NCBI GenBank assembly: GCA_963920665.1
Contig: OY987264.1
Location: forward strand, 21,122,906-21,186,905
Length of the DNA: 64,000 nt
From: Straminergon stramineum
Lineage: Eukaryota > Streptophyta > Bryopsida > Hypnales > Calliergonaceae
Direction of reading: 5' to 3'
A program made the position numbers and the translations under genes. The notes below the pieces were generated by a model that saw only the letters and a program-made list of their open reading frames with translations, was not told the origin of the DNA and did not search any database. Below, in pieces: positions 13,570 to 24,017 of the stretch (its first letter is position 1; each line of letters starts with the position of its first letter).

Positions 13570-14977
13570 ATTTTTGTGCTTGTGCCATCTTTCTAACATA
13601 TGTTACTATCAAGTCGCTTAGTAGATTTTCCAAGTGGACTTGAGACTCATAACTATTTGGCCTTTGGGCCTGAATGGGTATGTAAACGACTGAGTACGCA
13701 GCAAGTGTTTGTGGATCGTGGGATGTAAGAGACAGAATTTTGTGCCGATTTAGAGAGGAACATTGAAATATCCAAATGTTGGCTCTTGCTTTTGCTCTCC
13801 TCAATGGCCAACAACTCTCGAGATATGTTTTCCAATGAACATGTACGAACATGCCTTCTCTGTGGAGAGGGAGATGCAGGTACCGGAGAGGACAAGTCAT
13901 TTAAGTAGGCTAGGTTTCAGTGTTGGAATATCTGGATGTCTGACCATTAGAAAATAACTTCAGTCAATGTGCAGGCCAAGCATCAACATCTTGACTAGAC
14001 CTGTGAAATTTAACGGTGTGACTATTGTTCGTCTACCACTTCAAATGTTACATTTACATCCTAATTCAAGCTTGAAGTCAAGCCTACAAGTCGTGCTGAA
14101 TTAGGTATTTCCCTACACACCCTCACTGCCAACTGTCGTGAAGCATAGGATGCAGTTTCAAAGCAAAGCGTCAACACGGCTGGTGAAGCTGGTGGGCAGT
14201 GCTATGGCTCCATGAATTAGGCAATTAATCAATTGATCTAATTTGTGATTGCATTTTTGGAGCATCCACTATGCAATTGGTCATCTACAGTATATAGCTA
14301 TCTTTTCACTTGTAGAATAGATGGTTTATGATGAGAACTTGGAATTTATATCGTCAGAAGTGCATCCCAAAGTATCTAGAATAGACACAATTTTCTTTTA
14401 AATTGGACATTGGACAACTAAAATATATCCTACTAAAAGCTAGATAAAAAATGAAAAACAGAGAGGCCTTTGCAAATCAAGCAAAATCATTTCAATAGTA
14501 TGACTTTTGAGTTGCTTGAGTGGAGTACAAACAATGTAATTTTGCTTACTTAGAGTGTCAATTAAATGACTTGAGGCTTAAATCACCATGTTAGAAATAC
14601 TTCGAGTCTAAAGTAGTCTACTCTAGTCAACCAATTGTATAAGTAGAGAGTCAATGGATATTGTTGTATCCTACTCTTATTCTTGTCCTTGTTTATTAAT
14701 AATAATCTAATTTTGGAATCTTTAGTTGTAGTTATTGTTCCAATTTTGTGTTATGATAATAATTCTACTTTGAGAATTCTCTTCAAATATGATCTTTCTA
14801 AAAAGCTAGTAAGGAATTTTATGACTTCTTATTTGAATTTCTTCATTTCCAAACACCAATTTTTTTTGGATCTTTATATATTGTTCATGTGGTGATCAAG
14901 TATAAAATCAATTTCAAATTGTATATTTGTAATTCTGGCAAGAACTTTTTCCTTATAAGTTTCAAATAATAAGTACT

Positions 14978-14978
14978 A

Positions 14979-15029
<51 letters not shown>

Positions 15030-15030
15030 T
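14978..15030. repeat. (ATT)n trinucleotide microsatellite
   Basis: About 17 uninterrupted ATT units followed by imperfect ATTTATTTT. Simple repeat in intergenic AT-rich DNA. Confidence 0.95.
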
Positions 15031-16068
15031 ATTTTATTCAAGTCGTATGTGAAGGGTCAAAAAGTTACATTTTAAGGCTAGACCTACAAGTACCCTTTGA
15101 ATCATAGAATATTTGCAAAGAAAAGTCTTCGAGATCTTTAAGAAAATTATTGGATGAAAATTTTCATTTTTATGTGTTTAGGATGTGTTTGTGTTTTTCC
15201 ATCATTCAGAGTTTAATATCTTGCCCTTAAAGGGTTAATGAAAAAAAAATTTCAAATCCATGGATGAAATTGGCAAAATGTTGCCTACTCCAAGTCAAAA
15301 ATCCTCAAGTACTTAACATTGTAAAACTAACCTTGTAAGTCATTTTGTGGCTTTTGGATGACAATGCAGTAATCTCTACAATGATTGGAAGCATTTGATC
15401 GTCCACATTTTTCTTTTTGAGTTTTCATGGTAGGTTATAAAGAGTATCCAATTGAGTTTGTAGTCTTTTCAGTGCTTGTCTTCATATAAATGACAAGATA
15501 GGAAAAAAACGGATCACAAAATATGCCATTTTAGTGTACTTTGGGAAGTTGTTGCTCTAAGCTCTAAATCTGAAATTTCTCCACAAAAATGATATTTTTT
15601 GAGTTTGAGTCCAACTTATGAAATGAAGGTCATCTACTATAGTTCCTCTTCTAATTTGAATTTTGAAAAAATTCATAATATTGAATATTTTATTGCAATT
15701 TAAACCTTGGATGTATTTTTAATGTTCATTCAATTCTAATTATAGAATGACATAGAAATTAAGTTTATACCATGGTGTTAGTTACTAGAATGTACACATA
15801 TGGTGAAATTTTCCAACTTTTTAAAATAATTTCTATTTGATGTGATTTCTCTACACATTTTCTTCAAAAATTCTCAAATTTAAACAAAAATAATTGAAAA
15901 AGTTGTCAAGTAGAGACAAAATGTAATTTCATCTCTGAAAAATAAATATAAAATCTTCCATTCATGTTTAGTTGCAAAATTCTAACAATAGAGTGATGGG
16001 TAGTGAGGCTTGAAATCAGTGGTCATTGACTTGTCCTTTAAGGGCTAAGCAATGGTCCTCCCTATGTT

Positions 16069-16350
16069 AGGGATTTTTTTTTCATTTAGTGGAGGCAGTG
16101 CCAAAAGCGATAATCCCTGGATGGCTGAAGCTATTTACATCCATGAAAATGGATTAAACTTGAAATCTTTGGATGAAGCTTCATTTATTCATCTAAAATT
16201 ACATACATTCATCCAAATAGAGTGATATTGTCCCAAGATGTTGTAGCAAATTAACGATTTCATCCACTGAAAAGCAAGAAGATTTCGCCAAATATTCCAT
16301 CTAAAAAAACTTTAATCACTTTCTAGCAAAAATTCACTCAAGACCCCCCC
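16069..16350. repeat. Dispersed repeat, copy A (about 280 bp)
   Basis: Nearly collinear with 41975-42260. Shared landmarks in the same order are AGGGATTTTTTTTTCATTT at the start, GGCAGTGCCAAAAGCGAT, GGCTGAAGCTATTTACATCC, ACATTCATCCAAA and a closing segment with TCTAAAAAAA. Neither copy encodes a protein, so this is probably a non-autonomous transposon family. Confidence 0.85.
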
Positions 16351-16980
16351 CTGCTTGGGAGGGACTTATCAAATAATTCAAAGATTGCGGTTGTCTAAGG
16401 AGCCATATAAAACAATTTTTATTTACTATAGAGGGGTCCTTTTCCATGATGTAAGGAGGATCCTTGCCTCACTAGTAACAATAGGGGTTGTTACACCTTC
16501 TCACCATTCTCAATCTTTAAAGAATGAGGATGTAGCCGACTCTCTCCTTGAAATGTGGAGGGCCTCTTTTTAATTTGGAAATTGAAAAGTTGTGTTTTTC
16601 CTCCTTGGGAAGTGAAAAATGAGCATAGAGAAGTTTTTGAATGCAAAGTTTTCAACGCTTCACTTCTTGCTTTCACTCTACTTACCGATTTCACTTGGAT
16701 TGTCATCCATTCTCTGTAAAACACACAAGTGAGCGCACACTTTCACTCTATACCCTCTCATTCTTCATAGAAGTTTCATTATCAAAGAAGGTGTGATAAC
16801 CCCTAATGTTATGCAGAAGGAAGACTTGAGTGCAAGGATGGTCCAATGAGAATCTTGCCAGGTTTCATCCCCCTGTCTTCATCCGTCGAACCTCCCTCAT
16901 CTAACCAGCCTCGTTCATCCGTCCAAGCCGTCTTAATGTACTGATCGTTCCGTCGCCGCTGGTCAGTCTGGTCCCAGGGT

Positions 16981-17579
16981 CACCGGTGCCCGTGCCCACT
17001 AGTTCCCCTTGGTTTCTTTTGCGTTCCCGTGATTCCTCTGGGTTCAGAGTTCACGGCAGCGGTACCCAAATCTCTCTTTCAGCGTGTGCGTTCTGCGCCG
17101 CTGTGCTGCTCTCCCGGATTGGTGAGTGTTATTCCACGCCCTCAATTTCCATGCCGACGAAGCAGTTACGGACACCAGCGCCGGCACCTCGCGCTTCTCG
17201 TTCTTTTGAGCAATTTCGTGGCGGTTTTGGTGCTGTATTGCGATTAGGGTCAGGGAATTAGGTCGAATGCATCAGACGACTTGGTTTTGTCGAATTCTGC
17301 GCTCGTGTAGGACCACGGGTGTTCGGTGAGGTGAAATTGAGAGTTTCCGAGAGTCTCTTAGACTTTGAATGAGGGTGAGAGTTTAGGGTTTAGGGTTTAG
17401 GGTTTAGATGTTGGTGACCTTCAGAGGTTGGTAGGCATCAGGCTTTATGGCACCGGTATTATTGCGCTTTTCCGGATTTTAAACGTTTGATTTTTTGTTA
17501 GAGCAGACAGACAGGAGGCGGTGGAGGGCTTCAAGGCGGGAAGGATTCTTAGACTTTAGCGCTCAGAGTATTAGTCAAA
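16981..17579 (+). promoter_or_regulatory. NSA2 promoter and leader with triple telo-box
   Basis: GC-richer segment upstream of NSA2. At 17381-17407 the motif GTTTAGGG is repeated three times head to tail. This telo-box is a known element in promoters and leaders of plant ribosomal-protein and translation-factor genes, which fits the ribosome-assembly role of the next gene. It lies about 175 bp before the start codon. No clear TATA box is seen. Confidence 0.75.
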
Positions 17580-19455
17580 ATGGTAATTTCTCCCAGTCCT
17601 TTCTTTTCGCACGGGTTCGGAGTTAGAATTTATTTAGCATGAGGGTTCTCAGTTTTAGTTGGTTAGTTTTTTTGAGACGTACTGAATTAGGGCGGTTGTG
17701 CATGTTGAGAATTGCAGCCGCAGGGAGATCATATCGACTTGCATCAGAAGCGGCATGGGTACCGTCCGGATTACTTCGAGAGGAAGCGCAAGAAAGATGC
17801 GCGAGAGAAGCACAAGAAGGCGGCCTTCGCCCAGAAGGTCCGAGTTTTTGCAATTCTAGGGGTTTACTGTTGTGGTTGTTTATCGAATGGGTTTGACTCG
17901 TAAGCTTGTTCTGACTGTCGTTTGTTGTGGATCGCAGGCCTTGGGTATTAAGGGTAAGATGTACGCGAAGAAGCGGTACTCAGAGAAGGCTACCCTAAAA
18001 AAGACGTATGTTCAATTGCACCTTGTATTTTTTTAAATATGGTTGCAATTCGTTTGTTTCTCGTTGTACATTTATCTTTTTGTGTAGTAACGTCTGATTG
18101 AGCCTCTTTACACTTTCCGATGTCTACAGATTGGCTATGCACTCGGAACGAACCAACCGACATAAAGCTGATGATCAAGTGCAAGATGGAGCTGTGCCCG
18201 CTTACCTCTTGGATCGTGAACAAACTGCTCGGGCAAAGGTATTGGCTTGGTGTATCTGTGTGAATGAACATTTTGGCACTTTGGACTGTGATAGCTGCAA
18301 ATTGGAGTAAGCACGTTGTAATTCTAAAGTGATTATCTTAGTTATCTTAGTTCCGTGCACCTGAATTGATTGAAGTGTCGAAGGTCCAAAACGAATTGGT
18401 TTACTAACTGAATCGGTTTTTACATGAATATGCAGGTTCTCAGCAATACGATTAAACAGAAACGAAAAGAGAAAGCTGGCAAGTGGGAGGTGCCCCTTCC
18501 TAAGGTGATCTAATCTGTGGCCATTGATATCCGCTATATTAAGTACTCAATCTCTGATTCTATCCGTAGTATACTACTACACCGCTACCTTTTTTGGTGA
18601 AGGGATTTGATCCTTCTTAGGTGCTCGTTGTCTCCGATTGCTGTCATGGTACATATAATGAGCTTAGTCTTTACTTAATGTGGTTCTTGTTGCGCAGGTG
18701 CGGCCCATTGCTGAAGATGAGATGTTCCGTGTGCTGAGGACGGGAAAAAGAAAGTGTGAGTACCACACATATCGAATCACACCTTGATTAATTTCTCGTT
18801 TTCCTACTATCGTCTTTAGCTTGGCTGCTATAGTCTTCACTCTCTTGAGTGGGCACAACATGCTAATGTGTGTAATTGCTGTGGTGCTTTCAGCCAAGCA
18901 GTGGAAACGAATGGTGACCAAGGTCACATTTGTTGGACCAGGCTTCACCCGCAAGCCTCCGAAGTACGAGCGTTTCATCAGGCCAATGGGACTTCGTTTC
19001 ACCAAAGCTCATATTACACATCCTGAGTTGAAGTGCACTTTTAATTTAGATATTATTGGAGTTAAGAAGAATCCCAATGGCCCTATGTATACTTCCATGG
19101 GAGTTATCACGAAGGGCACCGTCATTGAGGTATATTGGATTTTGATCTTCGTTAGTCTTCACCACCTTCTCTGCAAAGGAATAGTACCTTTGTCGTTGAT
19201 ACATTCTGTAGATTGAATATCGAACAATTTCACATCCTTTACATTGCGACTATTGTAGTGATCAGAATTGACTCTGATGAGTAGGATGACTCGATTCAAG
19301 TTCCAAGAGTAACCCGTGGGTTTGAAAATATGCAGGTGAATGTCAGTGAGTTGGGACTTGTGACACCTGCTGGAAAAGTTGTATGGGGAAAATACGCTCA
19401 AGTTACAAACAATCCTGAGAACGATGGCTGTATCAACGGAGTATTACTTGTATAA
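17580..19455 (+). CDS. NSA2: Ribosome biogenesis protein NSA2 homologue
   Basis: Nucleolar factor needed for 60S pre-ribosome maturation (27S pre-rRNA processing in yeast); its C-terminal half is an S8e/NSA2-type beta-barrel. Coding exons: 17580-17582, 17718-17837, 17938-18005, 18130-18238, 18436-18504, 18698-18755, 18894-19129, 19336-19455. They give 260 aa, the usual length for the family. The protein begins [15 protein letters not shown] and contains [62 protein letters not shown] and the C-terminus [18 protein letters not shown], all strongly family-typical. The first coding exon is only the ATG: a donor GTAATT follows it directly, and the next exon opens with CCG CAG, restoring the conserved MPQ start. 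No other ATG in frame gives that N-terminus. All junction phases agree. The telo-box promoter suggests co-regulation with ribosomal genes. Confidence 0.97.
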
Positions 19456-20720
19456 CACGGATCAGGAATAAGGATCAGGAGTCTACAATCGAGCTTGCGT
19501 TGGCACCAGGAACTGCTTTGAAGAGGTCTTAGGGTATTAACGTCGTATCATAGCGTATCTGGCCAACTTCAATCTGTTAGTTGTCATCCGGCTCACCTGG
19601 AAGTCGCTCGTGGATTTCCATACACGTTTCTGCAAGTAGGTTACGTGTGAGTTATTTTCAGATTGGTCGGGATTCGGATATATTACGAGAAGTTCTTGAT
19701 ACTTTTGCAATGTCATTTACTACGAAAGCTGTTTGTGGCTCCTAATTGGATTTTCTTGTCTTCAAATGAAACATCTGAAAGACTGGCTTGCTTCTGTTGG
19801 CTATCTTACGAATACCATCTGACATTGTCAGAGTAGTCATTTCGGTATCTGGGTTCTACAAATTATGAGAAATTTGTCGCTTCATTTCATGTCGTAAGGT
19901 AGGAACGCCCATATGCATCACACCCAAATCGTCGTCCTAAATTAGACAATGGTGCATACTGATCACGGGATCTAGACCTCCTAAACATTTGTTCATGTGC
20001 TGGTTTGAGATCATCCATCGATTAAACTTTACATTAGAGCTTCCAAAGTTCTTATTTAAGATATTCAAACAGTGCATTCTCTGGTGCATTGGAATCTTCA
20101 TTCATTTACCAAAAAAACCAATCTAACACCTGGATCTCTGCTCGTCGTCAAATGTGAACCTATGGTTATTTTATTTGATTCTGAATCACGAATTTTCAGA
20201 ATAGACTCAGAAGAGGCCAGGAGTTAAATGATTGTTTGTGGTGCTCAATTGTGTAAGTAGGAAAGAAACTCTTCTGAATATTCTCCACGACTACCTTCGA
20301 GTCCACGTTGACGACCTGCAACCACAAGCAGCCATTTCAGAGGTCAACCTGCAACCCCTCCCTCCGGAAACTTTCCGTTCCCCAGCGTCCGAGAGCCTGC
20401 CTTCTCAGGCTGGCTATGATTTTGTGCTTTGACATTGACCAGCTAGCGTTCCAGAAACACGACTAGAGTTTCCGACCCTGTCATAACTTAGTGCAGCCGC
20501 AAAGCTGCAACAGGTTCTATTACTCGCAATTGTACCTTCTTCACCACAGGAACCTACTCAACCTCAACCTCTTGCATTTCACTGTAGATGTAGCGTCTGT
20601 TAATGCCTATCAGATATGAAACTTTCTCACATACCATAGTCAATAGATGTACCTTGTATCGACGAAAACCATGCAACTGGCCTCCTCCCTTCAGTCCAGA
20701 TTCCAGACCCAACTAATAAC
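19456..20720. other. 3' flank of NSA2 and intergenic sequence
   Basis: Mixed-composition sequence with no ORF showing family features. On the minus strand a stretch around 20260-20350 has exon-like texture (acceptor TTGTGGTTGCAG, open frame reading VVNVDSK), but no gene model could be completed. Confidence 0.4.
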
Positions 20721-20726
20721 TGGAAC

Positions 20727-21071
20727 CTAAAAACGATAGGAGTTGTCAGAGCTGGCCCGCAAAGAAGGTAGTACCAGATTCACATTCCACCACTTGAGAA
20801 ACGAAGAAGCAAGTTGTCCCCAATCGCGGCGCGAGAATCCCGAAGTCAAAGACACCCTAGTTATTCTATCAGTGGCCATCCTCCAGGATTCATGGCGCCC
20901 ACAAAGTAATGCTACCACTGCAAACACAAAAGTGCCAACCATGAAACACGTCGTAGCAATCCAGTCGCTCTGTCGACGTTCGCGCCACCACCGACCGCGA
21001 AGAAAACAGCAGCCACGGCCGGACGAAGACGCCCCGCGAAGCTCATCATCACAAGCCCAGCGACTCGCCAT
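20727..21071 (-). CDS. Uncertain 114-aa ORF with one membrane segment
   Basis: I do not recognise this protein. It starts MASRWACDDELRG, has an arginine-rich stretch (RGRWWRERRQ) and one hydrophobic segment, IATTCFMVGTFVFAVVALLC, at about residues 39-58, then a mixed C-terminal region of about 55 residues. The surrounding plus strand is A/C-rich, so the minus strand has the T/G-rich texture seen in the 5' regions of other genes here, and a partial telo-box (AACCCTAACCC on the plus strand, near 21231) lies about 160 bp upstream of the ATG. It could be a real small membrane protein, the first exon of a longer gene (possible donor GTACTA near the 3' end), or chance. The divergent ERF gene starts about 1.2 kb away. 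Confidence 0.28.
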   Translation of the reverse strand: MASRWACDDELRGASSSGRGCCFLRGRWWRERRQSDWIATTCFMVGTFVFAVVALLCGRHESWRMATDRITRVSLTSGFSRRDWGQLASSFLKWWNVNLVLPSLRASSDNSYRF

Positions 21072-22265
21072 AGTTGGATTCAGTCGCAACAAACCCCACC
21101 TCACAAAAGATCACCCGCCGTGAGAACGCGCGCGCCATCAAATCCCGAAGGCTGCAATTCCAGACAGGCAGAGACAGGGACCCCACGAAGAAGCTGGAAA
21201 CCTCTTACGAACCTCAACGCCCAGCCACCGAACCCTAACCCTGACAAAACACTTAAAAACTGACCGCAATAAATCATTCCACCGGCAAAACAGTGTCACC
21301 GACGGCCTCACAGACGCCCAACACAGACCAAGAACGAAGATTCAGCAGCACAGATTCCATTGAATCCCCTCAGGTGGGGGCAGGTATAGCAAAGAAGGCA
21401 GGAACTACGGAACTATCGAAGCCGAATTCGCACGTGAAAAACATGGCAGTGCCATTGACTGAGGCGGGTCCACCAAAAGAAATCTTTTAATTTAAAAGAT
21501 TTGGGAAAATAAGTGAACGTTCTCGAGTGGCAAGCGGCCAGCTCAGCCACTCCAGCGCTTAGCGCGTTCCCGTCACATACGTGGCACGCAAACTGAAGCG
21601 TCCCAAACCTGGAGAAGCCCAAAGGAAAGTGCCCGCGCTCCAACTGATTTCGGAATTCGAAATAAAACATTTCCAGGGCTACAAGATTCGGGTCACGCAT
21701 GCAATTGCCTTATAAGTCGGAAATGATATGGAAGAGCGCAATTGCAAAAGTCGCAGCGCAGTAAAGAGAACTGCAAGAACAAAATGAAGCCGCAGGCCGC
21801 TTTGGGAGGGGCTTTAGATTGAAAGTTTTTTCGTAGGTTTGAATTCAGGGTTTGGGGGTTTCCTTTGCGATTGAGCAGCATTCAATTGCAATTGCGTAGC
21901 TTCAATTCGAGTACATGCGCAGTTTCTATTCAATTTTAGTGGGTTTAGGGTGAGCTTGTTCGCAGCGCACGTTATGGACGATCGAAAGGAGTGACTCTTT
22001 GGTGGCGGAAGAAATTCTCAATCCACTCGTTTTGGGTTGCAACTGGCGAAAAAATTCAGCAGGGTTATCGTAGAATTATTTTCTTCAATTGAAATTAGTT
22101 TGCAGCAACAGAGTGGTGAATCAATTGAATCAAAATTGGAGCGATCGATTTCAATTCGCGAAATTTCAAGTTTTTCGTCAAGCTTCCGCGAGACCTCAAA
22201 TTATTTGACAACTTCTATTCTAGTAATTTACCCAACGCGACGGTGTTGAAATTGGCTTCGAGATT
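21072..22265 (+). promoter_or_regulatory. ERF gene upstream region and leader
   Basis: GC-rich near 21100-21300, then moderate. A TATA-like TTATAAG occurs near 21709, and the downstream leader contains GGGTTTAGGGTG near 21942. An in-frame TAA about 40 bases before the ERF ATG fixes the start. If the minus-strand ORF at 20727-21071 is real, this is a divergent intergenic region. Confidence 0.45.
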
Positions 22266-24017
22266 ATGATTCTCGTCATGCCACCAATGTCAGACCCTTC
22301 AGAATTCAACCCGGAAATCTCCCGACCTCCGGATTCTACCTTTCAGCGTCAATCTTCGTTGTCACACCCTCGCGGCCTGCCGAATCCAGTTTCTGAAGTT
22401 ACAGCGATGGTGCAAGCGCTCGCGGCCGCAGGTCAAGGCCACAGCCAAAGCGCGGCGTCCCGTGACAACACCGTCGAGGCGTCGCGAATGATGTCCACGA
22501 CGCAAGGTCCTTACTCGGAGTACATGGACATAAGCCGCGCGTCCGCGACGCCATGGCGTCCTATCCAAGACTGGAGCAACAGGGAGGCGCATAGCCCGAT
22601 CACCTTCACTCAACAAAATTCAAATTCCCCACCCGGCGATCTCCCGCATTGCTCTCCGCAAGAAGGTACCTACCAAACGAACCTCCTCCCCTGTTGCGAA
22701 CGTTGCGTTGCTTCTGTGGGTTTTTCGAAGTGGTTTCGAGTGTCTTCCAAGACAAGTATGCGCTTTTCTATATTGTTTTTTTTGTAAAGAAAGTTTATGG
22801 GAGTGGGACCCCTGTTTAGTATATTACTTTGAAAATTTAGGTACTGAATGCGTGTATCTCCGGTTTTACTACGTTTCAAGCAACATCCGGGTGATTTCTA
22901 TCTTTATGCGCCACCTATAGGCGTTCACTTTTGCCTATCGTTCATCACAAGCTTTGGTCCACATTGACAAGGATCGCCGCAACAATCCCTGCCTTGTGAT
23001 CGAGTTTGGAACTCTCTTTCTTGACCTTTCTTGCGCAATCTGATCCCTGTGACGATGCTCGATTTCGTCTCTTAATTTCTGTTTCCAACTTCATTTCGTT
23101 TTGGTTGTTTGATAGCAGAGTTGGGGATGCAAAGGAGCGGGTACAACCACGAGCCGGGGTTTGAGCCTGGGAGTACGCACCCCGCGCACGCCAGCCATAG
23201 CCAGCAGCAGGAGGAGGAGCCAGGCAGCTCCTCCTCCAAGAAGCGCAAGTACCGCGGCGTGCGCCAGCGCCCATGGGGCAAATGGGCCGCGGAGATTCGC
23301 GATCCGAAGAAAGCCGCGCGCGTCTGGCTGGGCACCTACGACACCGCGGAGGAAGCCGCGCAGGCGTACGACAACGCGGCGAAGGAGTTTCGTGGATTAC
23401 GTGCCAAGCTCAACTTCCCAGACGGGATCCATCAGGGCGTGGGCTCTTCGTCGCGAACTTCGTCACGCACTACGCGCACAACAGTCGCAACCCCAACGCC
23501 GTCACTCCCACCACCACCCCCAATCGTGGAGTCTCGTCACCACCATCGCGTCACTGAGTCTTGGCCGAATTCCCCGTCGCGTGCGTCCTCCAGCGCGGAC
23601 TCTTATTCTGAATCGGCGCCGTTCTCAGCCCCTTCGCACTACTCCAGCTACATACAACCCGATTTCTTCTGGCAACAGCAACAGCAACAGCAATACCACA
23701 ATCCGAACGTCTACCCAGACATGCATGGCGCGTACTCTCAAGGCCCTGAGTATTACTCCAACACGGTGGACGCATTCTCTTCCACTTCTGCGCCGTTCGT
23801 CACGCCTTCCTACCGATCTCACGACGACGGTTACGCGACCACGGCACCTCTTGGCTCCCAGTACTCCAATAACGAGGACTTGCGAAGCGCGAGTGCACCC
23901 GAGCTTTCGTATGAGCAGATCTTCGAGCAGCAGTCGCATGAGGACGCTAATCAATGGCAACAGAATCCGGGGAGTCTCTCACCAGGGTACGATTTCCCAT
24001 TCTATCGCAGACATTAA
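22266..24017 (+). CDS. ERF-type AP2 transcription factor, group X (ABR1/RAP2.6-like)
   Basis: Nuclear DNA-binding factor of the APETALA2/ERF family, expected to bind GCC-box or related elements. Two coding exons, 22266-22665 and 23119-24017, joined in phase 1, give 432 aa. Exon 1 carries [14 protein letters not shown], resembling the EMSAMVSAL motif that precedes the AP2 domain in Arabidopsis group X proteins. Exon 2 has one AP2 domain at about residues 178-234: [47 protein letters not shown], with the ERF-type Ala and Asp in WAAEIRD. A basic KKRK stretch just before it is a likely nuclear localisation signal. The C-terminal 190 residues are rich in Ser, Pro, Tyr and Gln, with a QQQQQQQQ run, typical of an activation region. 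The start is the first ATG after an in-frame stop. Group assignment is by motif memory; the family is certain. Confidence 0.93.

Larger units (their letters stand above)
13308..16980. other. Intergenic spacer between ALY and NSA2
   Basis: Begins with the likely 3' UTR of the ALY-like gene and becomes AT-rich after about 14200. It contains the C/CA-rich microsatellite near 13537, an (ATT)n array near 14978 and one copy of a dispersed repeat at 16069-16350. No ORF here has family features. Confidence 0.6.

Noticed and set aside
13391..13900. 169-codon minus-strand ORF downstream of ALY
   Set aside because: Runs through the (CCCCA)n-(CA)n microsatellite, contains no motif and lacks splice support.
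17712..17717. TTG-initiated start for NSA2 giving MQPQGD
   Set aside because: A non-ATG start is unnecessary: the spliced ATG gives the conserved MPQGD start with a consensus donor and acceptor.
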